From NCBI GenBank assembly GCA_016873635.1, contig VGWJ01000010.1, positions 1-64,000 on the forward strand: DNA of 64,000 nucleotides, given 5' to 3'. Of the stretch, positions 1 to 8,241 are shown piece after piece; positions within the stretch are counted from its first letter, which is position 1, and each line of letters begins with the position of its first letter. The position numbers were made by a program, and so were the translations under genes. The notes below the pieces were generated by a model. It was given only the letters and a program-made list of their open reading frames with translations. It was not told the origin of the DNA and did not search any database. Origin of the DNA: Lentisphaerota bacterium (lineage in GTDB: Bacteria; Verrucomicrobiota; Kiritimatiellia; UBA8416; VGWJ01).

Positions 1-1339
1 CGAGAAACAGGTTCTTCTCGAGGATCGCCTGGGGGAGGCCGCCGGGCAGGATGTGCGCCGCGGCGCTGAGATCGTGGTGCGCCGTGTCGACGAACGGGAC
101 CGCCACGCACAGGCCGACGCCCGCCGCCCGAATGGCGATGGTGCCGGACTCGCTGTCCTCGAGCCCGATCACCTCGCCGAACCGGGCGGGCATGACGCCC
201 AGCGCGTGCAGCGCTATGGAGTACAGGTCGCGGTGCGGCTTGAGGCGGATCTCGCTCGAGTCGGAGGCCGTGATGATCGCGTCGAAGGCGTCGTCCGGCC
301 CGCCCAGGCGCGCGGCGAGCTCGCTTGCCGCGGGCCATTCCGCCATCTGTCGCGCGACGATCTTGACGACTTCGCCCAGGACGATGCGCGCTTCGTGCGC
401 GATGGACGAGGTGACCACGGCGACCCTGGCGGGGGCGCGGGCAAAGCGGCGCCCCAGGTCACGCAGCCGCGCGGCGGCCTCTTCGCCGGGCGGCGCTTCG
501 GCGCCGCGCATCTCGGCCGACAGCGCGCCGGCGAGCGCGCCGGCGCGGTCGCCGAGCCACCCGCGGACAAGGGCCAGGAACACGGCAACCCCGGGCATGG
601 GTTCGATCAGGGGGCGGCCGCCGGTCAGCCGCGCGGACAGCTCATGGCCGCGGCCGGCGGCGATGGCGTCCAGAATCTCGTGATAGCGGCGATAGTAGAT
701 TTCAATCGCGGCGCGCACGCGGAGATCGAAACCTTCGGGCCCGGGCGCGAGGTCCGGCCGGCGGGCGATGCGGTCGAGCGCCGGCGCGGCGGCCGCGAGG
801 TCCAGGCGCGGATCTGAGCGGAGCGCGTTCCAGTCCGCGTCGGCGCGCAACGCTTCCGCCCAGCCGAGCGCGGCGAGGGTGCGCCCGGCCTCGGCGCGGC
901 GCAAGGGATCGTGTCCGCGCGCGAGGGTCCACAGAACGGCTTCCAGCAGGGCGCGGCGCGTGGCGTCGAGGTCGATTCCGTCGCCGTAGGCGCGCACGAG
1001 ATACTCGACGTGCCGGGTGGTGGAATTGCCGATGATGTGCGGGTAGTCGCGCCTGCGATCCAGGCCCGGCCAGTCGTCGCCGCGCCGCGTGACGAGGCGC
1101 ACCATGGTTTCCAGGGAATGCAGACAAAGCGTCTCGGTCGTGGTCGTCGTGCCGTCCATGTCCTGCACGACCGCGGCCAGCCGCGGAATGGGGCCGGCGA
1201 TGCGCGGAGCGAGCGGCACCACGGCGAAGGGGGGATAGACGTAGGAAGGATTGGGTACCAGGCAGAACTCGCCGGAAAGCGCGGCGAGGCGTTCCGCCGC
1301 CGCGCGGGGTCCGAGCCACTTGTCGCGCGCGGGCTGCAT
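1..1339 (-). CDS. HAD-superfamily hydrolase, C-terminus cut by window edge
   Basis: This frame is open from an ATG at 1339 to the left edge and is missing from the ORF track because its stop lies outside the window. About 446 residues are visible. Near residue 65 the translation reads VVQDMDGTTTTTE, the HAD motif I (DxDGT) with the nucleophile and acid/base aspartates. Further on are a helical cap region, VVTSSIAHEAR (motif II-like, T/S) and VIGLEDSESG (motif IV-like acidic residues). Such proteins are cytoplasmic phosphatases or phosphomutases; beta-phosphoglucomutase-like is the nearest broad family, but the long N-terminus is unusual and the substrate cannot be read. No strong Shine-Dalgarno precedes the ATG, so the start is moderately sure. 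Confidence 0.75.
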   Translation of the reverse strand, partial: MQPARDKWLGPRAAAERLAALSGEFCLVPNPSYVYPPFAVVPLAPRIAGPIPRLAAVVQDMDGTTTTTETLCLHSLETMVRLVTRRGDDWPGLDRRRDYPHIIGNSTTRHVEYLVRAYGDGIDLDATRRALLEAVLWTLARGHDPLRRAEAGRTLAALGWAEALRADADWNALRSDPRLDLAAAAPALDRIARRPDLAPGPEGFDLRVRAAIEIYYRRYHEILDAIAAGRGHELSARLTGGRPLIEPMPGVAVFLALVRGWLGDRAGALAGALSAEMRGAEAPPGEEAAARLRDLGRRFARAPARVAVVTSSIAHEARIVLGEVVKIVARQMAEWPAASELAARLGGPDDAFDAIITASDSSEIRLKPHRDLYSIALHALGVMPARFGEVIGLEDSESGTIAIRAAGVGLCVAVPFVDTAHHDLSAAAHILPGGLPQAILEKNLFL

Positions 1340-1797
1340 GGGACTGAAAGCGCCGGACGCTACACCAAAGCATCTCGCAAAGCCAGTGATATCGTCGCAT
1401 CCGGAAAGCGGCCCGTTTGCGCCCACTCTGCGTCGCGTCCCGTACTGGCCGGCAACGACATCTCAACCTGGAAAGAGAAGATCAGCCTTTGGCTCGGGAC
1501 ATGGGACCGGCATCCTGCCGGTCATTCAGACCGTTGCATTGGACTACGTCGCGGTATCACGACAGACAGTTCCAGGCACGGCCAGTTCGTCTGATTTCCG
1601 GCGGACGAGAGCGCGCGACGAGAGTGGACCACGATTCCTCCGATCGTTCCTTTGTCTCTCCACTCGCCAACTTCCGCGGCACGACGGCTTGCGTCCGCGA
1701 CCCCTTTCAAGAATTTCCAGCGCCAAGCACGAAGGCCGGCAGGACGCTCCTTCGCGCGGCGCGCTTCGGAGCGCAAGCGCCGCGGCGCCGCGCCGGC
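1340..1797. other. Non-coding stretch with a small hairpin
   Basis: About 460 bases without a credible gene; the short ORFs here have no recognisable content. A GACCGGCA-TCC-TGCCGGTC hairpin lies at 1505-1523, without a T-run. It could be part of the 5' region of the HAD gene or the 3' end of mutM, since both flanking genes are read on the minus strand. Nothing else is evident. Confidence 0.4.
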
Positions 1798-2625
1798 TCA
1801 GCCCTGGCAGCGCGGGCAGAAGTGGGTGCTGCGCTGGCTGACCACGATGCGCCGGATGGGTTCGCCGCAGCGGGGGCAGGGCAGGCCCGTGCGGCGGAAG
1901 ACGCGCAGCCGCGAGCGGTTGGCGCCGGACTGGCCCCGCACGCGGCGGTAGGCGGTCAGCCCGCGCCCCAGGGTGGTGCCCATGTTGCGGACGCCGCGGC
2001 GCAGGACCCTGCGAATGGCGCGATAGAGGCGCTTGCTCTCCTCGGCCCTGAGCGTGTGGGCGTGCCGCCGCGGACCGAGGCCCGCGTCCCAGAGCGCTTC
2101 ATCCGCGTAGATATTGCCGAGCCCGGCCAGGAATGCCTGGTTGAGCAAGAGCGGCTTGAGCATGGCGCGGCGCCCGGCGAGGAGAGCCCGCAGGCGGCCG
2201 GCGGTGAACGCGCGGTCAAGCGGTTCGGGCCCGAGCGCGTCAAGCACACCTCCCGGATCGGCGGTGAGATGGAACCGGCCGAACTTGCGGGTGTCGCTGA
2301 AACGCAGCTCGCGGCCGTCGTCCAGCTCGAAGGCGGCGCGTTCGTGCGCGTCCCTGGGAGACCTCGCCGGATCAAGGCTGAAGCGCCCGGTCATGCGCAG
2401 ATGAGCCAGCAGCGCGTCGCCCGTGGAAAGGCGGAAGACGATGTACTTGGCGCGGCGGGTGACGCTCTCGATCCGCGCGCCGCGCAGGCGGCGGCGGAAC
2501 GCGCGCGCGGCGGGCCGGTCAACGACGCCCGCCCAGCTTGTGCGCGCGCGAAGTATGCGGCGGCCGGGCAGCCCGGCGGCGCGCAGCTCGCGGACGACGG
2601 TTTCGACTTCGGGAAGCTCGGGCAT
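1798..2625 (-). CDS. mutM: Formamidopyrimidine-DNA glycosylase (Fpg/MutM)
   Basis: Base-excision-repair glycosylase and AP lyase that removes 8-oxoguanine and formamidopyrimidines. The protein starts MPELPEVE, giving the catalytic Pro2 and Glu3 after methionine removal. It has the RRAKY segment with the conserved lysine near residue 58, the helix-two-turn-helix GLGNIYADEALW near 170, and a C-terminal zinc finger with two CPRC pairs ending in HFCPRCQG. At 275 aa it has the family's usual length (about 270). The ATG is fixed by the need for Pro2. It is a single gene read toward the HAD gene; a housekeeping DNA repair function is secure. Confidence 0.96.
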   Translation of the reverse strand: MPELPEVETVVRELRAAGLPGRRILRARTSWAGVVDRPAARAFRRRLRGARIESVTRRAKYIVFRLSTGDALLAHLRMTGRFSLDPARSPRDAHERAAFELDDGRELRFSDTRKFGRFHLTADPGGVLDALGPEPLDRAFTAGRLRALLAGRRAMLKPLLLNQAFLAGLGNIYADEALWDAGLGPRRHAHTLRAEESKRLYRAIRRVLRRGVRNMGTTLGRGLTAYRRVRGQSGANRSRLRVFRRTGLPCPRCGEPIRRIVVSQRSTHFCPRCQG

Positions 2626-2709
2626 GCGGGGAAGGTAGCAGAGCGGCGCGTCGCGGCCAAGTGCTTGATCCGCCGCGCCCGCCGCTTTCCTGCGCCGCTT
2701 TTTGCGTCG

Positions 2710-2737
2710 TTGACGTGCGCGGGAAGCCGGCTATCAT
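2710..2737 (+). promoter_or_regulatory. Sigma-70 promoter, TTGACG-N16-TATCAT
   Basis: TTGACG at 2710-2715 and TATCAT at 2732-2737 are separated by 16 bases, upstream of the methyltransferase/dehydratase-like operon. The same -35 and very similar -10 with the same spacer recur at 21343 and 35364, which supports it as a genuine promoter form in this genome. Transcription would start near 2744, leaving a leader of about 240 nt before the first large gene. Confidence 0.55.
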
Positions 2738-2774
2738 GCGCGCGACGGTATCTTCAACAACGGGAGGTGGCGCC

Positions 2775-2804
2775 ATGGTCCGCGGCCTGACGGCACGCAG
2801 ATGA
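2775..2804 (+). CDS. Nine-residue leader ORF (MVRGLTARR)
   Basis: A short ORF too small for the track. GGGAGG at 2762-2767 sits about eight bases before the ATG and the frame closes with TGA after nine codons. It lies 38 nt after the predicted -10 box and just before a perfect hairpin (2820-2840). Placement between promoter and structural genes suggests a regulatory leader peptide. The arginine content (three of nine codons) is notable, but a sensing role is only an inference. Confidence 0.35.
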   Translation: MVRGLTARR

Positions 2805-2819
2805 CGCGGCATGCAGCAT

Positions 2820-2840
2820 GACCGCGCCGGGTGCGCGGTC
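2820..2840 (+). terminator. Hairpin in leader, possible attenuator
   Basis: GACCGCGC and GCGCGGTC form a perfect 8-bp GC stem around a CGGGT loop, followed by TTGTC. There is no run of T residues, so intrinsic termination would be weak. Its position 16 nt after the leader ORF and 140 nt before the methyltransferase gene suggests attenuation or an mRNA-processing element. Confidence 0.35.
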
Positions 2841-2981
2841 TTGTCAGGCAGAGCCGCATGGCCGGAGCCCGCTTCGCGGCGCCTTCCTTCCGTCGGCCTC
2901 TGATTGCACGTCGCGCGCCTCGCGTTTCGCCCGTTCCGGCCCTGACCGCGCTCCGCCTCCGCAACACGAAGGAGGGGCGGG

Positions 2982-3788
2982 ATGAAGCACAAAGAGGGTA
3001 CGGGGCTGAAGGAAGTGCAGGCGGTATACAGCGGGCCGGAAGGGGACCTGTGGGAGCTGGTAATGGGCGAGCAGATCCACATTGGCGGATTCAGTTCGTC
3101 CATGGCCCTGGCCGAAAAGGCAGCGATCGGGGCCGGCATGCGGGGGGTGGACATGTGCTGCTGCAGCGGGGCGGGCATGCGGTTCCTGGTGCTCTTCCGC
3201 AAAGTGGAGAGCATGCGCGGCGTGGACGCCACGGAAAAGGTGGTCAAGAGGGGCCGCGAGCGATGCGCGGCCGCGGGCCTGGCCGGCCGCATCGAGTTCA
3301 CTCTCGCCGACGTCACGGCCAGCGGCCTGGCGGACCGCTCGGCCGATTTCGTCTGGGGGGAGGACGCCTGGTGCTACGTCGTCGACAAGCCGCGGCTGAT
3401 CCGAGAAGCGGCCCGGATCGTAAGGCCGGGGGGCACGATCGCCTTCACCGACTGGATAGAAGGGCCGTCCGGGCTCGACGCCGTCGAGGCGCAGCGGTTC
3501 ATGGCGTTCATGAAATTTCCGAGCGTCGCCGGCCTCCAGGACTACGGGCGGATGCTGGCGGAAGCCGGATGCGAGGTGCTGACGGCCGAGGACACCGGCG
3601 CCTTCGCGACGCACGTCGACCTTTACCTGGACATGCTGAACAGGCAGTTGACGTACGACGCCCTGAAGATCATCGGCTTCGATACGGAGCTGATGGGTCG
3701 GCTCGGGCAGGAGATGGTCTTCATGCAGGGCCTGGCGCACGCGGGCAAGATCGCGCAGGGGCGGTTCATCGCGCGCAGGAAGTCGTGA
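2982..3788 (+). CDS. Class I SAM-dependent methyltransferase
   Basis: A 268-aa Rossmann methyltransferase. Motif I is degenerate (GVDMCCCSGAGMRFL, residues 54-68), the acidic ribose-binding position falls in RGVDATEKVV, and the post-motif LIREAARIVRPGGTIAFTDW is typical of the small-molecule N- and C-methyltransferases related to sarcosine/dimethylglycine methyltransferase and tocopherol/ubiquinone enzymes. GGAGGGG lies seven bases before the ATG, fixing the start. It is first in an apparent operon with two 2-hydroxyacyl-CoA-dehydratase-like genes (94-bp gap). The acceptor is unknown. The CCCS cysteine cluster in the SAM loop is odd for the family. Confidence 0.8.
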   Translation: MKHKEGTGLKEVQAVYSGPEGDLWELVMGEQIHIGGFSSSMALAEKAAIGAGMRGVDMCCCSGAGMRFLVLFRKVESMRGVDATEKVVKRGRERCAAAGLAGRIEFTLADVTASGLADRSADFVWGEDAWCYVVDKPRLIREAARIVRPGGTIAFTDWIEGPSGLDAVEAQRFMAFMKFPSVAGLQDYGRMLAEAGCEVLTAEDTGAFATHVDLYLDMLNRQLTYDALKIIGFDTELMGRLGQEMVFMQGLAHAGKIAQGRFIARRKS

Positions 3789-3882
3789 AGCGGCGCCGGC
3801 GTTGCGCCGGCAGGCCGCGCGGCCGCCGGGACGCCGGTCCGGCGGGGAGGGGGGACGGACCGGGCGGGGCCGGCATGACGCC

Positions 3883-4788
3883 GTGAAAGTCGTTTACACA
3901 TCGGCCTTCGTGCCGCCGGAGCTGATCGAGGCCTGCGGTTTCGAGGCCCATCGCCTGGCGCCGCGCGCGGACCCCCGCGCGGGGGAAGGCGCGCTCTACG
4001 CCGCGGGCGTGTGTCCCTTCGTGCGGGCCTGGATCGCGCAGGCGCCGCGGGTGGACGGCGCGGCGGCCGTGGTCGCGGGCAGCGAATGCGACCAGATGCG
4101 GCGCGGGGCCGACATCCTGGCGCGGCGCGCGCCGTTGCCGGTCTTTCTGCTCAACGTTCCGGCGACGTGGCAGACGGAGGCGGCGCGGCGCTATTACCGG
4201 GACGAGCTGCGGCGCCTGGCGGCGTTCCTGGAAGCGGCGGGCGGCGTATTTCCGTCCGGCGACGCGCTGGCCGCGCGCATGGCGGCGGCCGAACGGCGGC
4301 GCGCGCGGGAGCGCGCGGCCGCGGCCGAAGCGGCATCGCGGCCCGCGGCGGGCGTGCCCATCGCCCTCGTCGGCGGGCCCCTGCTGCAGGAGGACGCCGC
4401 GCTGTTCGGCCTCGTCGCCGCGTGCGGCGGCCGCGTGGCCGTCAACGGCCTGGACGGGGGCGAACGCACGGCGCCGCGGGCCTTTGACCCCCGGGCCGCG
4501 CGAAGGAACCCGATCGAGGAGCTGGCGGACGCCTACTTCGACGGCGTGCCGGACGCCTTCCGCCGGCCGGATGACGGCCTGCACGCGTGGATCGGGCGCG
4601 CGTTGGCGCGCCACGGCGCGCGGGGGCTGATCATGGTGCGGTACGTGTGGTGCGACACGTGGCACGCGGAGACGGGACGCCTGCGGGACGAGTTGCGCGT
4701 GCCCGTTCTGGAGCTGGATCTCAACGACGAGGTCCCTCTGGCGCGGTACGCCACGCGCGTGCAGGCTTTCCTGGAGATGCTGGCATGA
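3883..4788 (+). CDS. 2-hydroxyacyl-CoA dehydratase / benzoyl-CoA reductase family subunit
   Basis: The ORF extends up to an ATG at 3802, but its first 27 residues are low-complexity; family similarity begins VKVVYTSAFVPPELIEACG at GTG 3883, so I use that start (301 aa). The family is Fe-S proteins of the HgdB/HgdC and BcrB/BcrC type, which use ATP-energised single electrons to dehydrate 2-hydroxyacyl-CoA or reduce aromatic rings. Cluster-type cysteines occur in GVCPFVRAW, GSECDQMRR and RYVWCDTWHAE, in the expected order. The gene ends in an ATGA overlap with the next member, so they are probably two subunits of one complex. The ATPase activator (HgdC/BadF type) is not in this window, and the substrate is unknown. 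Confidence 0.75.
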   Translation: MKVVYTSAFVPPELIEACGFEAHRLAPRADPRAGEGALYAAGVCPFVRAWIAQAPRVDGAAAVVAGSECDQMRRGADILARRAPLPVFLLNVPATWQTEAARRYYRDELRRLAAFLEAAGGVFPSGDALAARMAAAERRRARERAAAAEAASRPAAGVPIALVGGPLLQEDAALFGLVAACGGRVAVNGLDGGERTAPRAFDPRAARRNPIEELADAYFDGVPDAFRRPDDGLHAWIGRALARHGARGLIMVRYVWCDTWHAETGRLRDELRVPVLELDLNDEVPLARYATRVQAFLEMLA

Positions 4789-6188
4789 AAGAACCGCGCC
4801 GGAATGAAAGCGGCGTCCGCAGGCTCTCCCTGGCGGAATGGGACGCGCGCTACGACGAGTTGAAGGCCGCGGGCATGGCGGAGCCGGCCTACGGCGGGCG
4901 CTTGAGCCGGCGCCTGGCCTGCGGCGAGACCCGCCTGGCAACGCTCAAATTCGACGATTCTCCGGCGGCGCTGCGGCTGTGGAACTTTGTGCTGACCGAG
5001 TACGAGCGCCTGGAGGAGGCGCGGGCGGGCGGCGAAATCATCGTGGGCGCCATGAAGGACCTGGGCACGGTGCCGGTCATGGCCTTCGCCCTGAAGGGGG
5101 TGCGGGCGTTCTACCCCGACGGCGTGTGGTGGATGCCCTGCCTGATGCAGGGCGGGGACGGGCTGATGGAGACGGCTGACGCGCTGGGGATCGACGAGTC
5201 GTTCTGTCCGGTGCGCGCGATGCTCGGGGCATTCGTGACCGGTTCGCAGTTTCCGCGGCCGGACCTGCTCACGTGCAGCGTGGGCGCGGTGTGCGACGAT
5301 TTCTCGGCGGTGGCGCAGCGCCTGTCCGGGTTGGGGCACGCGATTCTGTGGTGGGAGATGCCGCGCCGGCGCCGGCCCGGCCCGGGCGAGGCGGCGGTCC
5401 CGCTGCCGGGCGGGATCGCGGCCCCGCGCGCGCAGGTTGACATGGTTGCCGCGGAGCTGGAGCGCGTGCGCGGGGCCATTTCCGGGGCGGCGGGACGCCG
5501 GCTTGACGATGCCGCCCTGGCCGTGGGGATCCGGCGGGCGAACGAGGTGCGCCGCCTTCTGGGGCGGCTGAGGGAAGCGGCGTTCACGGCCGCGCGGGCG
5601 CCGCTGCCGGCGCTGGAGATGTTGATCGCCGAGATGCTGGCCATTCACTTCTGCTCGGACCTTGACGAAACACGCGCCGTCCTCGCGGCGCTGCTGAAGA
5701 CCGTTGAGGAAAGGGCGGAAGCCGGGGCGGGGCATCTGGCGCCCGACGCGGTGCGCGTCTTCTGGGTCAACCCGGCGGCCGATCTGCGCGCGATGAACAT
5801 GCTCGAGGACCGCGGCGGGCGCGTCTGCGGCACGGACTATCTTTTCACGCACGCCCTGGACGCGATTCCCGAGGAGGCGCCGCCGATCGAGGCCCTGGCG
5901 CGCAGCGCTCTGTCCGATCCGATGGCGGGGCCGGCGGAGGATCGCGCCGCGCGCATCCTGGCGGACGTCAGGCGTTTCGGGGCGGAAGCGCTGGTTGTGT
6001 CGCGCATCCCGGGCGCCAGTCACTGCGCCACGGAGGGAGCGGCGATCCGGGAGGTTGTCGGGGGCGAGGCCGGAATTCCGACCGTGGAGATCGAGGTGCC
6101 GTCCGTGGCCGACGCGGCGGAGAAGAGCATCGGCGGGCGGCTGCAGGCGCTGATCGAAACCGCGCGGGAAGGGAAGTCCGCCGCCTGA
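4785..6188 (+). CDS. 2-hydroxyacyl-CoA dehydratase family protein, second subunit
   Basis: The track starts this ORF at 4587, but the ATG at 4785 overlaps the upstream TGA (ATGA) and begins the homologous part, giving 467 aa. It is the larger partner of the preceding protein. Conserved features are PPEL-like entry sequence replaced by MPCLMQGGDG, the cluster motif SFCPVRAMLGA, CSVGAVCDDF, and a C-terminal SRIPGASHCATEGAAI block. These match the HgdB/BcrC fold with its double or single [4Fe-4S] site. Divergence from true dehydratases is large, so the reaction should not be assumed. A bidirectional hairpin follows directly. Confidence 0.72.
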   Translation: MKEPRRNESGVRRLSLAEWDARYDELKAAGMAEPAYGGRLSRRLACGETRLATLKFDDSPAALRLWNFVLTEYERLEEARAGGEIIVGAMKDLGTVPVMAFALKGVRAFYPDGVWWMPCLMQGGDGLMETADALGIDESFCPVRAMLGAFVTGSQFPRPDLLTCSVGAVCDDFSAVAQRLSGLGHAILWWEMPRRRRPGPGEAAVPLPGGIAAPRAQVDMVAAELERVRGAISGAAGRRLDDAALAVGIRRANEVRRLLGRLREAAFTAARAPLPALEMLIAEMLAIHFCSDLDETRAVLAALLKTVEERAEAGAGHLAPDAVRVFWVNPAADLRAMNMLEDRGGRVCGTDYLFTHALDAIPEEAPPIEALARSALSDPMAGPAEDRAARILADVRRFGAEALVVSRIPGASHCATEGAAIREVVGGEAGIPTVEIEVPSVADAAEKSIGGRLQALIETAREGKSAA

Positions 6189-6212
6189 CGGCCGCGCGCC
6201 ATGCCGGGCTGA

Positions 6213-6239
6213 CGCGGATTATTCGTGAAATAGTCCGCG
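6213..6239. terminator. Bidirectional hairpin between convergent genes
   Basis: CGCGGATTATT pairs with AAATAGTCCGCG across a short CGTG loop, with one G-T wobble. It lies in the 51-bp gap between two convergent genes, abutting the stop codon of the minus-strand one, and the A/T-rich inner stem is symmetric. It probably terminates both transcripts. Confidence 0.55.
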
Positions 6240-6755
6240 CTAAGGGGCGCGGCCGGCGCGGCGGTCTTTCAGATAGCCGATGGCGTTGTCGAGGCGCTGG
6301 CGCAGGCGCTGCAGGCGGTCGAGTTCCTGCCAGCCGATCAGCTCCGCCAGCCAGTCGTCAAAATGATCTTCGAGCTCGTCGGCTTCTTCGAGCAGGCGCC
6401 AGGCGCGGCCGGCCCAGTCGTAGTAGACGCGCTCGGCGCGGTAGGCGTAGGGTTTGGGCAGCCCGGAAAGCAGGCGTTTGAGCATCGTGGCGTCGCAGCC
6501 GGCCACGGCGAGCTGCCCGACGAACGTCAGTTCCGCCTCCTGGCCGGGCGACAAGGGTCCGTCGGATTTGGGGTCGAAGCTCAGGTAACCGTCGTCGTGC
6601 AGCTCGAGCGCGCTCATCCAGTTGAGTCCGATCTTGCGGCAGAGCGCTTCGGCCGTGGGGGCGGGGGGCATGTAGTCCCGCACGGCGAACAGGGTGGGGT
6701 GGTCGCGGGAGGAGTCTTCGACTCGCGCCTTCTCGATATTGTCCGTAGCGGACAT
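6240..6755 (-). CDS. Conserved hypothetical protein
   Basis: A 171-aa acidic, soluble protein with no signal peptide, membrane segment or motif I recognise. Codon use matches neighbouring chromosomal genes. The middle (ALELHDDGYLSFDPK, LSPGQEAELTFVGQLAVAG) looks like a compact alpha/beta domain and the C-terminus (LQRLRQRLDNAIGYLKDRR) is helical. It is transcribed divergently from the cyclic-nucleotide-binding gene. An alternative N-terminus is possible, but the ATG at 6755 begins a plausible hydrophilic sequence. No function is proposed. Confidence 0.65.
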   Translation of the reverse strand: MSATDNIEKARVEDSSRDHPTLFAVRDYMPPAPTAEALCRKIGLNWMSALELHDDGYLSFDPKSDGPLSPGQEAELTFVGQLAVAGCDATMLKRLLSGLPKPYAYRAERVYYDWAGRAWRLLEEADELEDHFDDWLAELIGWQELDRLQRLRQRLDNAIGYLKDRRAGRAP

Positions 6756-6913
6756 AACTGGGCCCCGGAAACGACGTCGCTGGGATCATAACGTATGGTT
6801 TTTTCCTTTTCATCATGAAAAATGCCGGGCGAAGCCGGGTTTGCTTGAATGCGCGGGCGGGAGGGGGTAGGATTGCGTTGCCGGTGTGCCGTGCCGTCGG
6901 GAGGCGTGAAGGC

Positions 6914-7420
6914 GTGAAAGAGTACCGCTACGTATATGAAGAGGGGAAGCTCCCGACGACTTTCCGGAAGATTCCATTCATCACGGAGTTCTCACAGCGT
7001 CATCTGGGGGACATCCTGTCCACGAGCCGCATCCGGGAATATGAGCGGGGCGAGACGATCGTGGCGGAGGGCCGGATCGAGAACTGGATGTTCATCCTGC
7101 TGAGCGGACGCGCGGAAGTGATCAAGGAGGGCAAGACGCTGGCGAGCCTGGAAAGCGCGGGCGACATTTTCGGGGAGCTGGCGATGATCAACGAGGAAGC
7201 GCGAACGGCATCGGTTGTTGCCCGGCGCAGGACGGTGTGTCTCGTGGTGGACAAGGAGTCGCTGGACAGGCTGGACGAGGACGCCCGCAACGCCTGTTAC
7301 GCCACGATCTTCAGGCTTTTTGTTGACATCGTCGCCAAGCGGCTTAAAAGGGCGACGGAGGAGCTTGTGAGGGCGCAGACCGAGCTGGAAGCGGCGCGGG
7401 CGAAGGCCGCGGGCGGCTGA
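6914..7420 (+). CDS. Cyclic nucleotide-binding domain protein
   Basis: The track ORF starts at 6815, but the Shine-Dalgarno GGGAGG at 6899-6904 serves a GTG at 6914, giving 168 aa that begin with the conserved region. Residues 20-130 are a cNMP-binding beta-barrel: REYERGETIVAEGRIENWMFILLSGRAEV followed by GDIFGELAMINEEARTASVVA, the phosphate-binding cassette GELAMI...RTASV, in which the position of the canonical arginine is kept. There is no HTH, so this is a stand-alone sensor rather than a CRP regulator; the C-terminal helix (KRATEELVRAQTELEAARAK) is probably coiled coil. It heads a run with ankyrin and histidine-kinase genes, suggesting one signalling unit. Confidence 0.85.
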   Translation: MKEYRYVYEEGKLPTTFRKIPFITEFSQRHLGDILSTSRIREYERGETIVAEGRIENWMFILLSGRAEVIKEGKTLASLESAGDIFGELAMINEEARTASVVARRRTVCLVVDKESLDRLDEDARNACYATIFRLFVDIVAKRLKRATEELVRAQTELEAARAKAAGG

Positions 7421-7437
7421 GGGCGGGAGGACGGCCG

Positions 7438-8241
7438 ATGGCAAGAGGCTCAGCCGATGATCAGTGGTCGTCGCTTCATCTTTCGGCCTTTCTGGGGCAA
7501 CGGCAGTTGGCGCGCCTGCAGATCGCGTGGGGCCGCGCCGAGGTCAACGCGCGCGACAGGCGCTGCCGCACGCCGCTGCACCTGGCGGGGGAGAAGGGGC
7601 ACGCGGACGTCGTCGCGATGCTCCTGAATCGGAAGGCCGAGGTGGACCCGCGGGACGGCGAGGGCTGCACGCCTCTGCATCGCGCCGCGGCGAACGGGCA
7701 TGTGCGGGCGCTCAATGTGCTGGTGAAACGCAGGGCCGACGTCGAGGCGCGCGACAAGCGGGGGCGCACGCCGCTGCATCTGGCGGCGCTGAACGACAGG
7801 GGCGAATGCGTCGCGGCGCTCATGGCCGCCGGAGCCGACGCGGCGGCCGCCGACGACGACAGCCGCACGCCGCTGCACCTGGCCGTTGACCGCGGCCAGA
7901 GCGACGCGGCGCTCCGGCTCGTCGCGGGGGGCGGCGGCGTGGGCGCCCGGGACAACCGGGGCTGCACGGCGCTGCACCTGGCGGCGATCAGGAACCTGGG
8001 GTCGGTCGTGCAGGCGCTGATCGGGGCCGGCGCGGACCTGAATGTGAGCAACCGCTCGGGACGCACGGCGGTGCACCTGGCGGCGGACGTGGGCTACAAG
8101 GATATCGTGGATATGCTCATCGGGGCGGGCGCGGACATCAATGTCGAGGACGGCATCGGCGGGCAGCCTCTGCGTCTGTCGGGCATGCTGGACTCGGAGG
8201 AAGTCGAGCGGCTCATCGCGGACGCGAAACGGGAGTCTTGA
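7438..8241 (+). CDS. Ankyrin repeat protein
   Basis: 267 aa composed almost entirely of ankyrin repeats: at least seven copies of the pattern D..G.TPLH.A...G....V..L...GA.V, for example RTPLHLAALNDRGECVAAL and CTALHLAAIRNLGSVVQAL. There is no signal peptide, so it is probably a cytoplasmic protein-protein interaction scaffold. GGGAGG stands nine bases before the ATG. Its stop TGA is directly followed by the GTG start of the hybrid kinase, so the two are translationally coupled; the repeats may recruit partners of the kinase, an inference from position only. Confidence 0.93.
   Translation: MARGSADDQWSSLHLSAFLGQRQLARLQIAWGRAEVNARDRRCRTPLHLAGEKGHADVVAMLLNRKAEVDPRDGEGCTPLHRAAANGHVRALNVLVKRRADVEARDKRGRTPLHLAALNDRGECVAALMAAGADAAAADDDSRTPLHLAVDRGQSDAALRLVAGGGGVGARDNRGCTALHLAAIRNLGSVVQALIGAGADLNVSNRSGRTAVHLAADVGYKDIVDMLIGAGADINVEDGIGGQPLRLSGMLDSEEVERLIADAKRES

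Noticed and set aside
53-817. 254-aa plus-strand ORF and overlapping ORFs to 1594
   Set aside because: Shadow of the minus-strand HAD gene; Arg/Gly/Ala-rich with no domain, while the minus frame has DMDGT and other motifs.
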